This document shows positions 11,385-22,059 of a DNA stretch of 64,000 bases, in pieces. Source of the stretch: Diphasiastrum complanatum (taxonomy: Eukaryota; Streptophyta; Lycopodiopsida; Lycopodiales; Lycopodiaceae). Numbering within the stretch: position 1 is the stretch's first letter; every line of letters starts with the position of its first letter. The DNA lies in assembly GCA_029204225.1 (NCBI GenBank), contig MU831881.1, positions 1 through 64,000 on the forward strand. The letters run 5' to 3'. The notes beneath the pieces are model-generated. The model did no database searches. It was not told the origin of the DNA and worked only from the letters and a program-made list of their open reading frames with translations. Made by a program: the position numbers and the translations under genes.

Positions 11385-11720
11385 TTGGTGGCCTACTGAC
11401 ATTGTTGGATATCTTATGTAGGGACGGCCTCCCCTTGAGATGAATAAGATAGAACAATGCATGTTGATCATCAAATCTGCACCCTACACGTCAATAGTTG
11501 GACAACTATATCGCACGTGCAACGATGGAATCGTACACCAATGCGTCCTCATGCACCAAGTGCCCCAAGTAGTAAGTATCGCCCATGAAGGAATAGGCAG
11601 AGGGCATTTTGCTGCCAAAGTTACCAACCAAAAAATATTTCAAATTGTATTTTCCAGTTGGTGTTTTCAAATGTTAAGCTTACACACCATCCTTGTTGTC
11701 CTCATCCTCTCACAATGAGT
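11385..11720 (+). pseudogene. Gypsy integrase N-terminal (zinc-finger) remnant
   Basis: Translation runs DIVGYLM.GRPPLEMNK...GQLYRTCNDGIV...AHEGIGRGHFAA, parallel to DIVEYLMRGQLDKS...GQLYRRGPDGIL...SHEGMGGGHFAS in the pol at 6720-6945. It is a second, more divergent fragment of the linker and HHCC finger between RNase H and integrase. The finger's second half and the catalytic core are absent. Confidence 0.7.
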
Positions 11721-12003
11721 CACCTGCACCACATTAGATTAGGTAGGTTTGTTTGGTTCATCTTTTTCTAGGAACGTTAGGTAGTTGTAGATTAGGATAG
11801 ATGATAGCATAGGATCATTAGTCATTAATGGCAATTTAGGAATAGAAATTAGAAGTCAAATCCTAGGCGACCCCGTTAAATTTGAAATAGATGTTTGTTA
11901 GGACAAGATAATTAGGCTAGATTAGATTACCCTTGTTAGGATTAGCCATAGTATTACATACCTATATAACTAACAGTATTGTAACCCATATTTGCCCATC
12001 TAG

Positions 12004-12867
12004 TGTCTGGGGGACTAATTGGTGAATCACCCTTGGATAAGGAGTACCCTTAGGATTAAGGGAAGGCGCCTTTAGATTAAGGTACTAGTGTCCTTGGATA
12101 AGGGCAAGTAGGTGACTATGCCTTGGTCAAAGATATGAAACCTAATGAGGTGTTAGGAGGACCCTACCTTGGGTATTGGTCATTTTCCTAAAACTTGGGC
12201 ATCAACCTTGAGCCACAATTACATAACTGGCCTTGGGCCAGAAATTGCCATCACTTGAGGGTCATGGGGACCTAGTAGGAGGCCGCACCTACAAGGGCCT
12301 CTTAATGCCCCCATGAACCCAAGAAGTTAGAACCAAGAACCATGAGTTATGGAAGGTGTTTTTTGACATTCCATGAGTTATGGAAGGCTCTTGGCTCTTC
12401 GTTTGCCTTCCCTTTTCTTGTTGGCTTCTGTGGACATTCCATAGTGCTTTGGAGTGAGTCATAGACCATCTATAAGAGAGGGGTAGGCCGTCCAAAGGAG
12501 GGAAGATTTCTTGTGTTGTTGTTGGATTTTATTCTCTAGTGGATTGCTAGTGAGTAGAGTGCATAGTATTGGCTTGCTCTTGCAAGGATTACCATCTTTG
12601 GTATGAGACTTAGATGGGGGTAGGATCTTGAGCATGCTTGTGTTTGTGATGGTAGTGATTGTGGTTTAGCAAGGGGGTGCTAGATAGGTCTTGCTTGAAT
12701 TTTGGATCTAGCTATGGTTGATGGGTGGTAAATTCTTGAGGCCATCATGTTTGTCTATTTTTGGAAGGGTCTTAGGAGCATTGGAGGAGAGGCACATTGG
12801 AGGCTTTTGGAGGCATTGGTGGACATCTACTCAAAGGCTTGGTGGGCTTCTCTTTCTATTTGTTAAA
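12004..12867 (+). repeat. Gypsy 5' LTR followed by primer-binding site
   Basis: Runs of ccttggataagg, attaaggtactagtgtccttgg and gctagataggtcttgcttg are shared with the minus-strand LTR at 54266-55076, so both belong to one Gypsy LTR family. In this copy the LTR is followed at about 12866 by tggtatcagagtc, an initiator-Met tRNA primer-binding site. The 5' boundary (tgtctggggg at 12004) is inferred from the other copy. No gag follows. Confidence 0.65.
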
Positions 12868-13629
12868 GTGGTATCAGAGTCTCTTCCAAAGTGTGAATGG
12901 TAACTCTAAACCTCTATTTTTTGTTGCATAAAAAGCTACTATCAAGTTTTTGTGATTGTGAGGTAGAAGTAGCACCAATTCTTGTTTCTAGACATTTGTG
13001 GGCTTCTTTATGAAGCGAATCAAAGCGAAATGAAATGTGAATAAATTCGGATGGAGTTTGGATATGATTGCTAGTCACTACCTGCTATAACATTCCTACA
13101 ATCCTCCAAAATGTAGACAGACACTACTGACCTACGTTTAAATTAATTTAGCATTCAACAAGATTGAACCAATGTGCGGAATAGATAAGACAAGCGAATG
13201 AGATACACGAACAATAAGTAGACAATAATTCAATCGAGATCAGACAACTTAGAATGATATGTGCATAACAGCTACAAACATCATCTATTGATCCTCTTGG
13301 TTTAAGCACTACTTGACAGACCCACACAGTGCATTGGCATGAGAGAAGTGGTGTTCTCCCACGAACAGTGTCTCGCTTACTAGCGGACTTCTTGGATCTA
13401 TGTGGATCTTGCTTACAAAATTGTCTCGCTCACTGGCGGACTTCTCTATTAGTATTTTTGACTATCTGTGTTTGTGTATATTTTGATGCATCTAGCAATT
13501 GCGTATATCAAAGTAACATTTTTTATTAGATAGATTAAATAATCTATAACTAATCATGGATTATAAGAGCGACGGATTAGGCACATTCTAATTCTCTTCT
13601 GTTGATGTCATCATATCATATCAGGGATT
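12868..13629 (+). other. Unassigned DNA downstream of a Gypsy primer-binding site
   Basis: No coding frame is recognisable. A short imperfect direct repeat (tgtctcgct(t/c)act(a/g)gcggacttct) occurs at about 13372-13395 and 13423-13446. Confidence 0.5.
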
Positions 13630-14483
13630 TGTACTTTACGGTACTTCTTTGTGTGGAAACCTGCAAAATAGGACCAAGAATGGATCCTAATCTGATCCAC
13701 AAGAGGGATTGGATATTAGATACAATTGATCTATCAATCTACACAAGATTTAGATCAATCTAGAACAATTCTAGGCATGAAAATCTAACAAGAACAATCA
13801 TTAATGAAGGTAAATGTACTTGCTAGTTTCACACGTGTGAAAACCTGTCAGAGTACGGACTCCAATCTGGAAACAAAGTACACCATGATAGAAACTCAAA
13901 ACATTCAAAACAAATGAAGACAAATGGAGAGATTGACACAAAATTGCTTCCAAAATCAAGATTGATGTTTTATATTGATTATGGCCAAATATGCCTCTAT
14001 ATATACACTTGTTGGAGCTTGAGGTAATGATCATGCATCAGATCTCACACGCGTGAGGATGCTTTGTCATATGGTGAACCATCATGCAAAATTGACACTT
14101 GGATCAAACTTTCTTTTTTGAGAACTTTTGGTCCAATTTTCTACTATATGGAGATCTACTTGGAAATCTTCTAGAAGTCAAAACTCGCCTACTTCAACTT
14201 ATTCCACACATGTGAGCTGTCCACTACACATGGGATGTGGAACCCAACCTAAGGATGTGGCTCATGCAATCAATAGATTGATGCCATGTGTCATATGTCT
14301 AGAAAACTAGTTTTTGGCCTTTTTAGACACTAGAACTTGAATTAAATCATATGTACAACCTATATGATTATGTTACATGACAAGTACACTAATTTCACAC
14401 GTGGGAACAGGCTCTACACTTGTGTAATCATCCTATATACATGATTTTGGCCTTGACCAAGCATAATTTTTGCATTTTTCACA
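13630..14483 (-). repeat. Copia B 3' LTR with palindromic G/E-box-like motifs
   Basis: On the minus strand it begins tgtgaaaaatgc at 14483 right after a purine run (ttgaggag) that follows the Copia B RNase H reading frame, and appears to end with ...gtaccgtaaagtaca at 13630. Within it are five palindromic or near-palindromic motifs of the type ACAC-N2-GTGT: 13827-13842, 14044-14057, 14204-14215, 14393-14407 and 14414-14425. In plants CACGTG and CACATGTG cores are bHLH/bZIP binding sites (established); a regulatory role here is inference. Confidence 0.65.
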
Positions 14484-14817
14484 CTCCTCAAAAATCTAGC
14501 TTGTAAATCTAGCATAGATCTATCTATAACTCCAAGAGCCAATCTTAATTTTACAAATGGATCTTTAGGCAATGCCTTGGTGAGTATATCAGTAATGCAA
14601 TATGATGATGAAACATAAATAAGCTTGATCTGCTTTGCTTGCACTTTCTCCCTCATGAAATGATGTGAAATCTCAATGTGCTTTGTTCGAGCATGGAAGA
14701 TTGGATTGTTTGCAAGTTGTTGAGCTGCTTGATTGTCACAATATATGCATGGAATGTCTTCATCCTTGATCACATGAAGCTCCTCCAAAAGCCTTTTAAG
14801 ACAAAGAACCTTCTTTG
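14484..14817 (-). pseudogene. Copia B RNase H C-terminus
   Basis: The minus-strand frame contains CLKRLLEELHV, IYCDNQAAQQLANNP, FHARTKHIEISHHFMRE and DILTKALPKDPF, the standard end of Copia RNase H with the third catalytic region (CDNxxA) and the HIxxxxHFxRE signature. The frame is cut at 14817 exactly where a Copia A LTR starts, so family A inserted into family B. The N-terminal part of this RNase H is not found across the insertion. Confidence 0.85.
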
Positions 14818-15466
14818 TGTGAAAGATTTCAGATCCTTAAGATCCAATCTACTTGAATGATCTTTGGTTAGAAAGACAAATATACTATCAATTTCACCAA
14901 TGTAGAAAAATCAGCATCTACACACAATTTGAGATGCAAACACTAATAGAACTTGATCAAACTTGAATGAAATGATTATGTACTGTTGCTGTCTGTACAA
15001 AACCAGCAAGCTACTGTATTTCACATGTGTGGATCCAAAAATAGCAAATATAGATCATTCTACACATAGAATTGCAAGCAATCACCAAGATAGTGCACCA
15101 ATGGATAGTAGAATCCAAGAGAACCATGTATAAGCATGAAATGAGGTAGAGAAGAGAGAAGATGACTCTCTCCACGAGTTACATCCTTTTATAACAGGTC
15201 CAAACCCTATTTGGCCACTTGGCTTTCCCACCAAAATGCTAACCCTACCAATTTTGGGTCTAGATTCAATGTACCCAACTTATTCAAATTGAATCTACTC
15301 AAACTCGCATTCTATCTTTACACACTTTCAAAAAGTGTTTATTTAAATGAAATTTAGACTAATGAACTTTGAAAAGTCAACCTCTAACTCTAAAACAAGT
15401 TTTTGCCTCAATATGCCAAATATGGAAATATTGCAAAATGTGATGAAACTAGTTGAATCTTTCACA
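14818..15466 (-). repeat. Copia A 3' LTR (649 bp), copy 2
   Basis: TG...CA termini on the minus strand and high similarity to the LTRs at 871-1520 and 57067-57717 along its whole length. It is preceded on the coding side by a purine-rich tract. Confidence 0.9.
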
Positions 15467-15469
15467 CTC

Positions 15470-16065
15470 CCTCTTCAACTAGTTTTAGCATAGACTTTGA
15501 TAATACTCCAAGTGAAGTCCTATGCTTCATGAACAAGTATTTTCCCAATGCTTTGGTGAAGATATCAGCTACACATTCCCTTGAAGACACATGTTGAAGC
15601 TCCACCTCCTTTGCAATGACTCGCTCCCTCACAAAATGATATTGTATCTCAATATGCTTGCTCCTAGCATGAAAGATAGGATTGAATGCCATTCTTTGGG
15701 CTTATTGATTGTCACAAAAGATGATTTGGCTCTCTGAAAATTCCAGCAAGTGAAGATCCTTGATCATCCTTTTGATCCATACCATCTCCTTTGTGCAATG
15801 TGTAAGAGCTTTGTACTCGGCCTCACTAGATGACAATGAGATAGTGGCTTGTTTCTTTGACATCCATGATATAGCTCCATCACCTATGAAAATACAATAA
15901 GAACTAATGGATTTCCTATCTATTACATCTCCAGCATAGTCCAAATCTGAAAATCCAAAAAGATTAGGTGATGATCCCTCATACAATATGCCAAAATCTC
16001 GAGTTCCAATGATGTACCTCAAAACTCACTTTCCTAGCTTCCAATGCTCCTAGCATAGTTTTTGC
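15470..16065 (-). pseudogene. Copia A RNase H module
   Basis: Minus-strand translation: VLRYIIGTRDFGILYEG, FSDLDYAGD (first catalytic Asp region), SLSSSEAEYKALTHCTKE (catalytic Glu), IFCDNQ (third Asp), FHARSKHIEIQYHFVRE and DIFTKAL. All RNase H signatures are present. One in-frame stop follows CDNQ and another lies just before VLRYI, where the family usually has KR. The frame ends immediately upstream of the polypurine tract, as expected for the pol C-terminus. Confidence 0.85.
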
Positions 16066-16069
16066 CAAT

Positions 16070-17108
16070 AGAACTTTGATCCATCATAAGAATGATCTTC
16101 TTCCTAAGAATAGATCTCCTTTCAATGATCATGTAATGCTCAAAATAGAAACAACCATACTTGGGATGCTTCACTATTTCTTACATAAATTTTACATGTA
16201 AAAATGTGACTAGAACATGAAGAATCAAATAGAATGTAAATGAAATGATTCCACCATGCTTCCAACTTTGAAATCTTTGGAAAAATACAGCAAACAAACA
16301 ATAAATGTGAGTGATCAACTTTTGCTTGCATGTCTCCTCCTCCTTTGTCCTTTGTTGCCTTGTATCCACCATGATACTCCATGAATGAGCCTCCATCATC
16401 ATCTTGCCACAAGAAACCATCAAACCTTGGAAATCCATGTGTAGGTGAGTACATTAATAATGCCAATCCAGCACCACATGACTCCATAAACCAAGTAGTT
16501 TGCACTAGTCCATCTTCAAGATCTACTTGACACAAGAAAATGACCATGAATTCACCAAAAATTGACAATCTCCAAGTATTAGCACCAAGTAGCTCAACAC
16601 TTGAGAACTTAGCCATGGATGAGTGACATAATGAACCTCCAATAGCTTCATTTCCATCAGCAAAATCAGCCAAGAATGCTAGTACAAATGCAACATCAAA
16701 ACAATGCTCACCAATGTAGCTAGTTTTACCATATCTTGACAATTTGCACACATCCACATGAAATTGCTCAAACATGAGATAGAACAAGTAAAGTAAACTT
16801 GAAAAACACTTCCTTGCTGCTCCTTTGACCTTACTTGAGTCTTCAATATGCTGTAAAAACATATCCATAACAACTTTGCCAATTACCTCTCCTTTGATGC
16901 TCTTGACTAGCTCCAAATTGCCAACTTCCCTTTTGGCTAGTTGAAGCGCTTTGAGATCAACCTCTTGATCTTCAACTTGACCATCAAAGTCATTGAACAA
17001 ACTTTGTTTTCCAGATCCATTACTAAATTTTACAACAAGATAACATCCATCCACTTGCATAGATCCATGTACACAAGAAGATCCTCCAAAAGATGTTCCA
17101 CTCTTCAT
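16070..17108 (-). CDS. 322-codon ORF of unknown origin in place of Copia reverse transcriptase
   Basis: An uninterrupted minus-strand frame from 17108 to 16140. Its first residues, MKSGT, still belong to the Copia polyprotein (the preceding frame ends ...QAMDLEY, then a TGA, then SLMKSGT). After that the sequence is unrelated to reverse transcriptase: none of the KWVFK, KARLVAKG, YGLKQ or YVDD motifs appears. The remaining ~315 residues are Gly/Phe/Leu/Asp-rich with no motif I recognise; hydrophobic stretches near the middle and end could reflect random translation. The long open frame in otherwise stop-riddled surroundings argues for a recent or selected acquisition, but a captured non-coding or host cDNA fragment that happens to be open is equally possible. 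Confidence 0.45.
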
Positions 17109-17114
17109 AAGAGA

Positions 17115-19325
17115 TCAATACTCAAGATCCATTGCTTGGATCCACTCCTCTTCTTTCCTTGCTTGATCTACACTTTTAGGCTCATCCAAAGAGGTTAGGA
17201 AAGCAACATAATTTCCAAAAACTACTTGCTTACCCTTTTGATCATATGTGAGCCTTGAAGGTACGTGTCTTTCTCTTGATGTTCTCCTTGGCTTTTGACT
17301 TGATGAAGGTCCATCATCACCACCATCCAAAGTAGGATCTTTCTCATCAACATCAAGAATGTTAGATCCATCTACTTTACCATCAATCATGCTTGAAGAC
17401 ACCTTTGGAATGTTTCCCTCATCAAAAATGACATCTCTACCAACAATCACTTTGTTAGTAGAAGGAATGTAAACCTTGTAGGCTTTACTCACCTCACTAT
17501 ATCCAACAAAAATACCTCTTCTTGAAGATGGATTCTCCTTGGTCCTATCATCAAGAGTAATGTTGACATAGCATGTGCATCCAAAGGTTCTTAGAAAGTT
17601 GACACTCGACCTCCTCTTGAATAGCATCTCAAAAGGTGTCATTCCATCCAAAATAGCACTCGGCCACCTATTGCACAAGAAATTGGCACACAACAAAGCT
17701 TGATCCCAAAATGGTTTGTCAAGATTAGCACTTAACCTCATAGCTTTAGCACTTTCACATAAAGTTCTCTTCTTCCTTTCAGCCACTTCATCTTGTTGTG
17801 GGGTCCTTGATGTTGTATACTCCCTCTTGATCCCATGCTCATCACAAAAGGCCTTGAACTTGTTAGATATGTACTCACCACCATTGTCACCTCTCAAGCA
17901 CTTGATCTTTTTGGAGAATTGGTTCTCCCTTGCATTTTTGAACTTGACAAAGACATCATACACTTCATCCTTGCTCTTTAGTAGATAGATCCAACAAAAT
18001 CTACTAAAATCATCAATGAATGTTACATACATCTTAGCTCCACTATTGCTAATTGTAGTAAATCCATGAATATCCGAATGTACAAGTTGAAAAGGCTTTG
18101 TAGATCTAGTATAAGGTAGTCTATGTGACTTAGACAAAGCACAAGACTCACAAACATGCTTGTCATTACTTAAGGAACTTGGAAGACCAATCACAACCTT
18201 CTTCCTTGCCATTACCTCCAATGACTTGAAGTTGAGGTGTCCCATCCTTTTGTGCCAAACCTCTTGAATAGAAATTTGCTCCCTCGCAACACATCCAACT
18301 TGGTTAGCAATAACACAAGCATCAAGTTTAAACAAATTCCCTTGTCTTTTACCTTTTCCAATCAAGACATCCTTTCTTTTGAGCAAACAAGCATCTCCAT
18401 CAAACTCCACCTTGAGGCCTTTACTTAGCATTTGACTCACACTAAGCAAATTCTTGGTAATAGATGGAATAAACAAGACATCCTCCAAATGAACATTGCT
18501 ATTTGTAGAGAGAGAAATAGGAATTGTGCCAATCCCTTTGATTGCACAATCACCATCATTGGCCGTGTAGATCACCCTCTTGTCATCTCCATATGCCAAC
18601 AAAGAAGTGAAATACTCTTTGTGAAAGGTCATGTGTGAACTTGCTCCACTATCAATCCACCAAGGATCTAGATCTCCATCATTAGCAAGCATACATGAAG
18701 ACATCACAAAAGCATCATCATTTGCATCTTGCACATCCAAACCATCCTCATCAAGAGTAAGATTACCTTGCTTGTCTCCTTGATCTCTCTTCTTCTTGTA
18801 GCACTCACTTGCAAAGCGTCCTTTGATGCCACAATAGAAGCACTTGAGCTTTGATCTATCCTTCTTTTTGCCACTTGAAGAAGCATCCACTTGATCTTGC
18901 CCTTTAGACCACATGCTTTTGGTTTTGCCCTTGAATTTGCCCTTTGTGGACATATCATCCTCTTGAAGTGTCGATGTAGATCCACCTCTTGCTTGAAGCC
19001 TATATTCCTCATTGATCAAGATCTCTTGAAGATCCATCAAACTTGGCAAAGTCTTTTGAATAGCAATACTTTGAACAATGTTATCATGAGCATCCAACAA
19101 GCCATTAAGAATCACTTGAATAAGCTCTCCTTCCTTGATGCTTTCATCTATGCAAGCTAACTCATCATTCAATGCTTTCATTCTCAAAACAAAAGTACTT
19201 GGACTTTCTTCATTCTTTTGCAAACAAGAAAAGATTTGCCTTCTTAGAGTCAACACTCTAGAAGTAGACTTGGATTCATAAAGCTTCTTCAATGAATTCT
19301 AAGCTTCCAAAGATGATGTGCACAC
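17115..19325 (-). CDS. Copia A partial Gag-protease-integrase polyprotein (725-codon open frame)
   Basis: One open minus-strand frame (19292 to 17115). Residues 1-110 are the C-terminal half of Copia Gag; 151-164 are a zinc knuckle in which the expected His is Arg (CFYCGIKGRFASEC); ~211-222 WWIDSGASSHMT is the aspartic protease active site; ~345-400 the GAG-pre-integrase HHCC (WHKRMGHLNF, CESCALSK); then the integrase core with VHSDIHGF, RGDNGGEY and VAERKKRTL carrying the D, D and E; then RTFGCTCYVN and GIFVGYSE. It ends at a TGA where Copia continues into reverse transcriptase. Upstream, a TAG at about 19300 replaces the Trp codon present in the copy at 58549, so the frame is closed at its 5' side. 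Length and motif order are normal for Tnt1/Retrofit-like elements up to integrase. Confidence 0.88.
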
Positions 19326-19329
19326 AAGT

Positions 19330-20120
19330 GGCACATCTTGTACAATTTTCTCGACTACAGTTACTACATTGTAATCTTGAACCAAGACATCAACAAATTC
19401 TCCTATGTCGCCTACTTTTCCGCTAGCAGGAGGCTGAGGTTCCTAGGACAAGGGAATTATTGTATCCTCGCTGTCCAAACTCTTTCCCACTTCAGATAAT
19501 TCATCTGGCAAAATTGAAAGAGATTTCATTCTCATTTTTATAAAATCAACTAAATTAGTATCTAAATCTACTGCAGCAACATGTCTGCCTTTCTGAACAG
19601 CACATGCGCTCGTACTACCGCTACCGCTAAATAAATCTAAAATCTAATCAGCTGGGTGAGAAAAAATATCAATTCAATGATTAATTAATTGTTGTGGCTT
19701 TTTGGTAGGGACAAGCCACGGAATCCGTCATTGGATTGTTTTAATTTCTTTGTCACAACTGGATACTAGAACAAGTTTCCAAAACTTGTCAATCAAGAAG
19801 TGTTATAATGCAGCATCAAGCGTTTGCCATCCAAAGAATAATTACCGATGGTTATGTATTCTATTTCATTGCAAAGTCGAGCTCCTCCCGAGTTCCTAAC
19901 ATTGGGCTTGTACTTGACATGGAACATTACAAGTAAAATCAATTTAAAATCTTGATTTAAAGATAAAAAAATTTAAAATAAATTTATGAATTAAAATACG
20001 AATTGATAATTCAAGAACTTAAGAACTTACCACACAACATTCTCAATTTTCGCATTACAAAAAGTTAGTAGAGTTTTTTGTACTGATGCTGACTGCCAAG
20101 AAGAATGAAAAATAACAACT
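19330..20120 (-). pseudogene. DNA methyltransferase remnant (beta-class, C-terminal half)
   Basis: Minus-strand translation gives, in order: FHSSWQSASVQKTLL (about 20105-20060), KYKPNVRNSGGARL and IEYITIGNYSLDGKR (19915-19815), KKPQQLIN (19710-19685), FSHPAD, ILDLFSGSGST (about 19640-19611) and GRHVAAVDLD, followed by an acidic tail to about 19330. The (L)DLFxGSGST...GR..VA.D motif is the S-adenosylmethionine-binding motif I of DNA amino-methyltransferases; its position after the KP-Q-L/HP-D segment matches the permuted (beta) order in which the catalytic DPPY-type motif comes first. That catalytic motif is not visible: the sequence is cut where the plus-strand gene begins. Several stops and one frameshift show decay. 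A GTAAGT at about 20033-20028 could be a splice donor. Confidence 0.62.
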
Positions 20121-20166
20121 CTCCAAATTGAAGAAGTTGTGACTTCAAGAAGGCATTGAAGAAATT

Positions 20167-21729
20167 GTGACTTCAAGAAAGCCCTGCATAAAACTATGGA
20201 TTTCCTTTTTTAATTATCCCAATGTTCAAAATGATCCAAATTTGACGATCACCATTGTACATAAGATAATTTGTGAATTTGGTGAAAATCTTCCAGAAAT
20301 ACTTTATTTGCAGCTTGACAACACTACTAGGGAAAATAAAAATCAAACCGTTTTGGCATACTTGTCTATGCTAGTGGAGAATTTTTTTTTCAAAAAAGTA
20401 AAAATAGGAATTTTGCTGGTAGGACATACCCACGATCAAATTGATCAAATGTTTAGTTGCTTTTCTAAGAGGTTGAGATGCAAGAAAGCATTTTTATTAC
20501 CAATGCTTCAAAGCATTATTGAGGAATAGTATGTGGCCAAAGGTGTCATTAATCATACACACATATGATTTTCGTGATTATTTTAAAACATCCAACGAAA
20601 TAGAGCGATGCATAGCTAATATCAATGATATTAGCTTTCAGCACTAGTTTAAAATCAAATGTAACGAATCAGGCATTATATTATTATGGGGCAAACTATT
20701 TTCAAATTCAGTTTCGTGGCTACCTCTTGAAGGAGTTCGATTTTTGCTTAACATTCCATCGACTCAAATCAAGCTTGTTGTGTTGTCTTCCTTGAAGCCC
20801 TTGCTAGAAGAACAAAAGGCGCAAAGAGAACATCGTGAGATTGATCCATTTGCCTCATTAAATTTTTTGGAATCAAGTATTCAAGCAGCGTATCATTTTT
20901 TTGATGAGTTTGATAAGCATTGGTGGATGGACTTTTTCGAGGAACAAAAAATCAGTTTGCTCAATCTCAAACATACATCAGCAACTGATGAATTTCATTG
21001 GCCTCATAAATTAGAAACATCAACTACGACTGTCGAACCTTCAGATCTTCCTCGAGATAATGACTTCCTGCAGCTTGTGCAAGGTGAGTGAATTTATGTG
21101 GGCTCAAGGAAGAATAGGCAAAGTGTAAAAGCTGCAAAAATGAAATGGCGTGGTGATTTGAATGAAATCCAAATTGAAAGCCTTGTTGCACTTCTAGCTT
21201 CAGAAAACAATGAAGGACATCCATTTTGGATTGCCAAAGTACTTGGTTTTATTCAAAATAGCAATCAAACAAAAGTACTATGTGTCCGTAGGTTGCGCAC
21301 CACTTCAACGAATGCTTTTTTGGGAAGGTACAAACTCGAAATGTTGCAAGTAGATCCAAAGGGCAAGAGAAAGAGATTGCCAAAAAATCAACAAGAGTCG
21401 ACAATTTGAGTCTACAGGATGTAGATGTTTTGGCATTTAATTTTGAATTAACAATGACCAATCATCTACGAAAGTCAACAATATCTATATTGAAAAAATA
21501 ACTTGGATTACTTGAAAAACCATCATCCTCCACTCGTCATCAACAGAGAAAAGCTGATTTACAAGGTTTTTTGTCAACATTAGACGCGGATTCTGAGGAA
21601 GACATGCCAGTTGACTCTGATAAAGAAGATGGGTCTTCCACTTCATCAGCTGAAAACGAGAGTGTTGAGAATATGTCAAGTTCTGAATTGAGAGGCATCA
21701 GTGAAAATTCCTTAGAAAATGTACTTTAA
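20167..21729 (+). pseudogene. DUF7869-like protein remnant
   Basis: Plus-strand translation contains LYLQLDNTTRENKNQTVLAY (about 20300-20360) and VKIGILLVGHTHDQIDQMFS (20398-20459), the core I associate with the DUF7869 family, then after a frameshift near 20530 FRDYFKTSNEIERC, LLWGKLFSNSVSW, GVRFLLNIPSTQIKL and a charged region to 21091. A further segment (21095-21410) includes PFWIAKVLGF, reminiscent of a BAH/PWWP-like chromatin-reader fold in this kind of protein (inference), and a Ser/Glu/Asp-rich tail ends at about 21729. One stop in each of three places and the frameshift make it a pseudogene. The conserved Asp/His spacing could reflect an RNase H-like fold, which I cannot test. It is head-to-head with the methyltransferase remnant. 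Confidence 0.6.
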
Positions 21730-22050
21730 AAAAAAAGAATGTGCAAATATAATTTAAGTTATTTTGTATTTCAATGGTTGTCTGCCAGAGATTGTGGATA
21801 TTTCCAGACTGTAATTGTTAATTTTCTTTAACTTTAATCTCTGTTCAGTGGTCATGTAGTGTTTTACATAAAGGTTAAGTTACTAACTTATAAAGACTAA
21901 AACTCGGATGAGAAAATTTATCACTTAGTGTACTTTCCAAACCTGAACTTGTACTCTAGGGTAGAGATTCATGATTGAAAAATAGTTTATCTTTGAGTAC
22001 TTGTTTGATATGTAAGTCCGACTAAGAATAATGATTTTCTAGGTTAATAT
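21730..22050. other. Non-coding AT-rich spacer
   Basis: No reading frame or repeat was recognised; it may be the 3' flank of the gene remnant ending at 21729. Confidence 0.5.
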
Positions 22051-22059
22051 TGAAAGTTA

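Larger units (their letters stand above)
14818..19325 (-). mobile_element. Copia family A, copy 2: 3' LTR to partial gag, RT region replaced
   Basis: Minus-strand element read from 19325 to 14818: partial gag, zinc knuckle, protease, integrase (17115-19325), a ~1-kb foreign segment (about 16070-17095), the RNase H module (15480-16065), polypurine tract gaagagggag (15476-15467) and 3' LTR (14818-15466). The 5' LTR, leader and first ~90 gag codons are missing: homology to the copy at 58287-58590 stops at 19325 and unrelated methyltransferase-like DNA begins. No reverse transcriptase is encoded. The element therefore could move only with enzymes supplied elsewhere, and without a 5' LTR it is now immobile. 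Confidence 0.85.

Noticed and set aside
13372..13446. Short repeated 'tgtctcgct..ctagcggacttct' considered as CRISPR-like
   Set aside because: Only two imperfect copies in plant nuclear DNA; no array.
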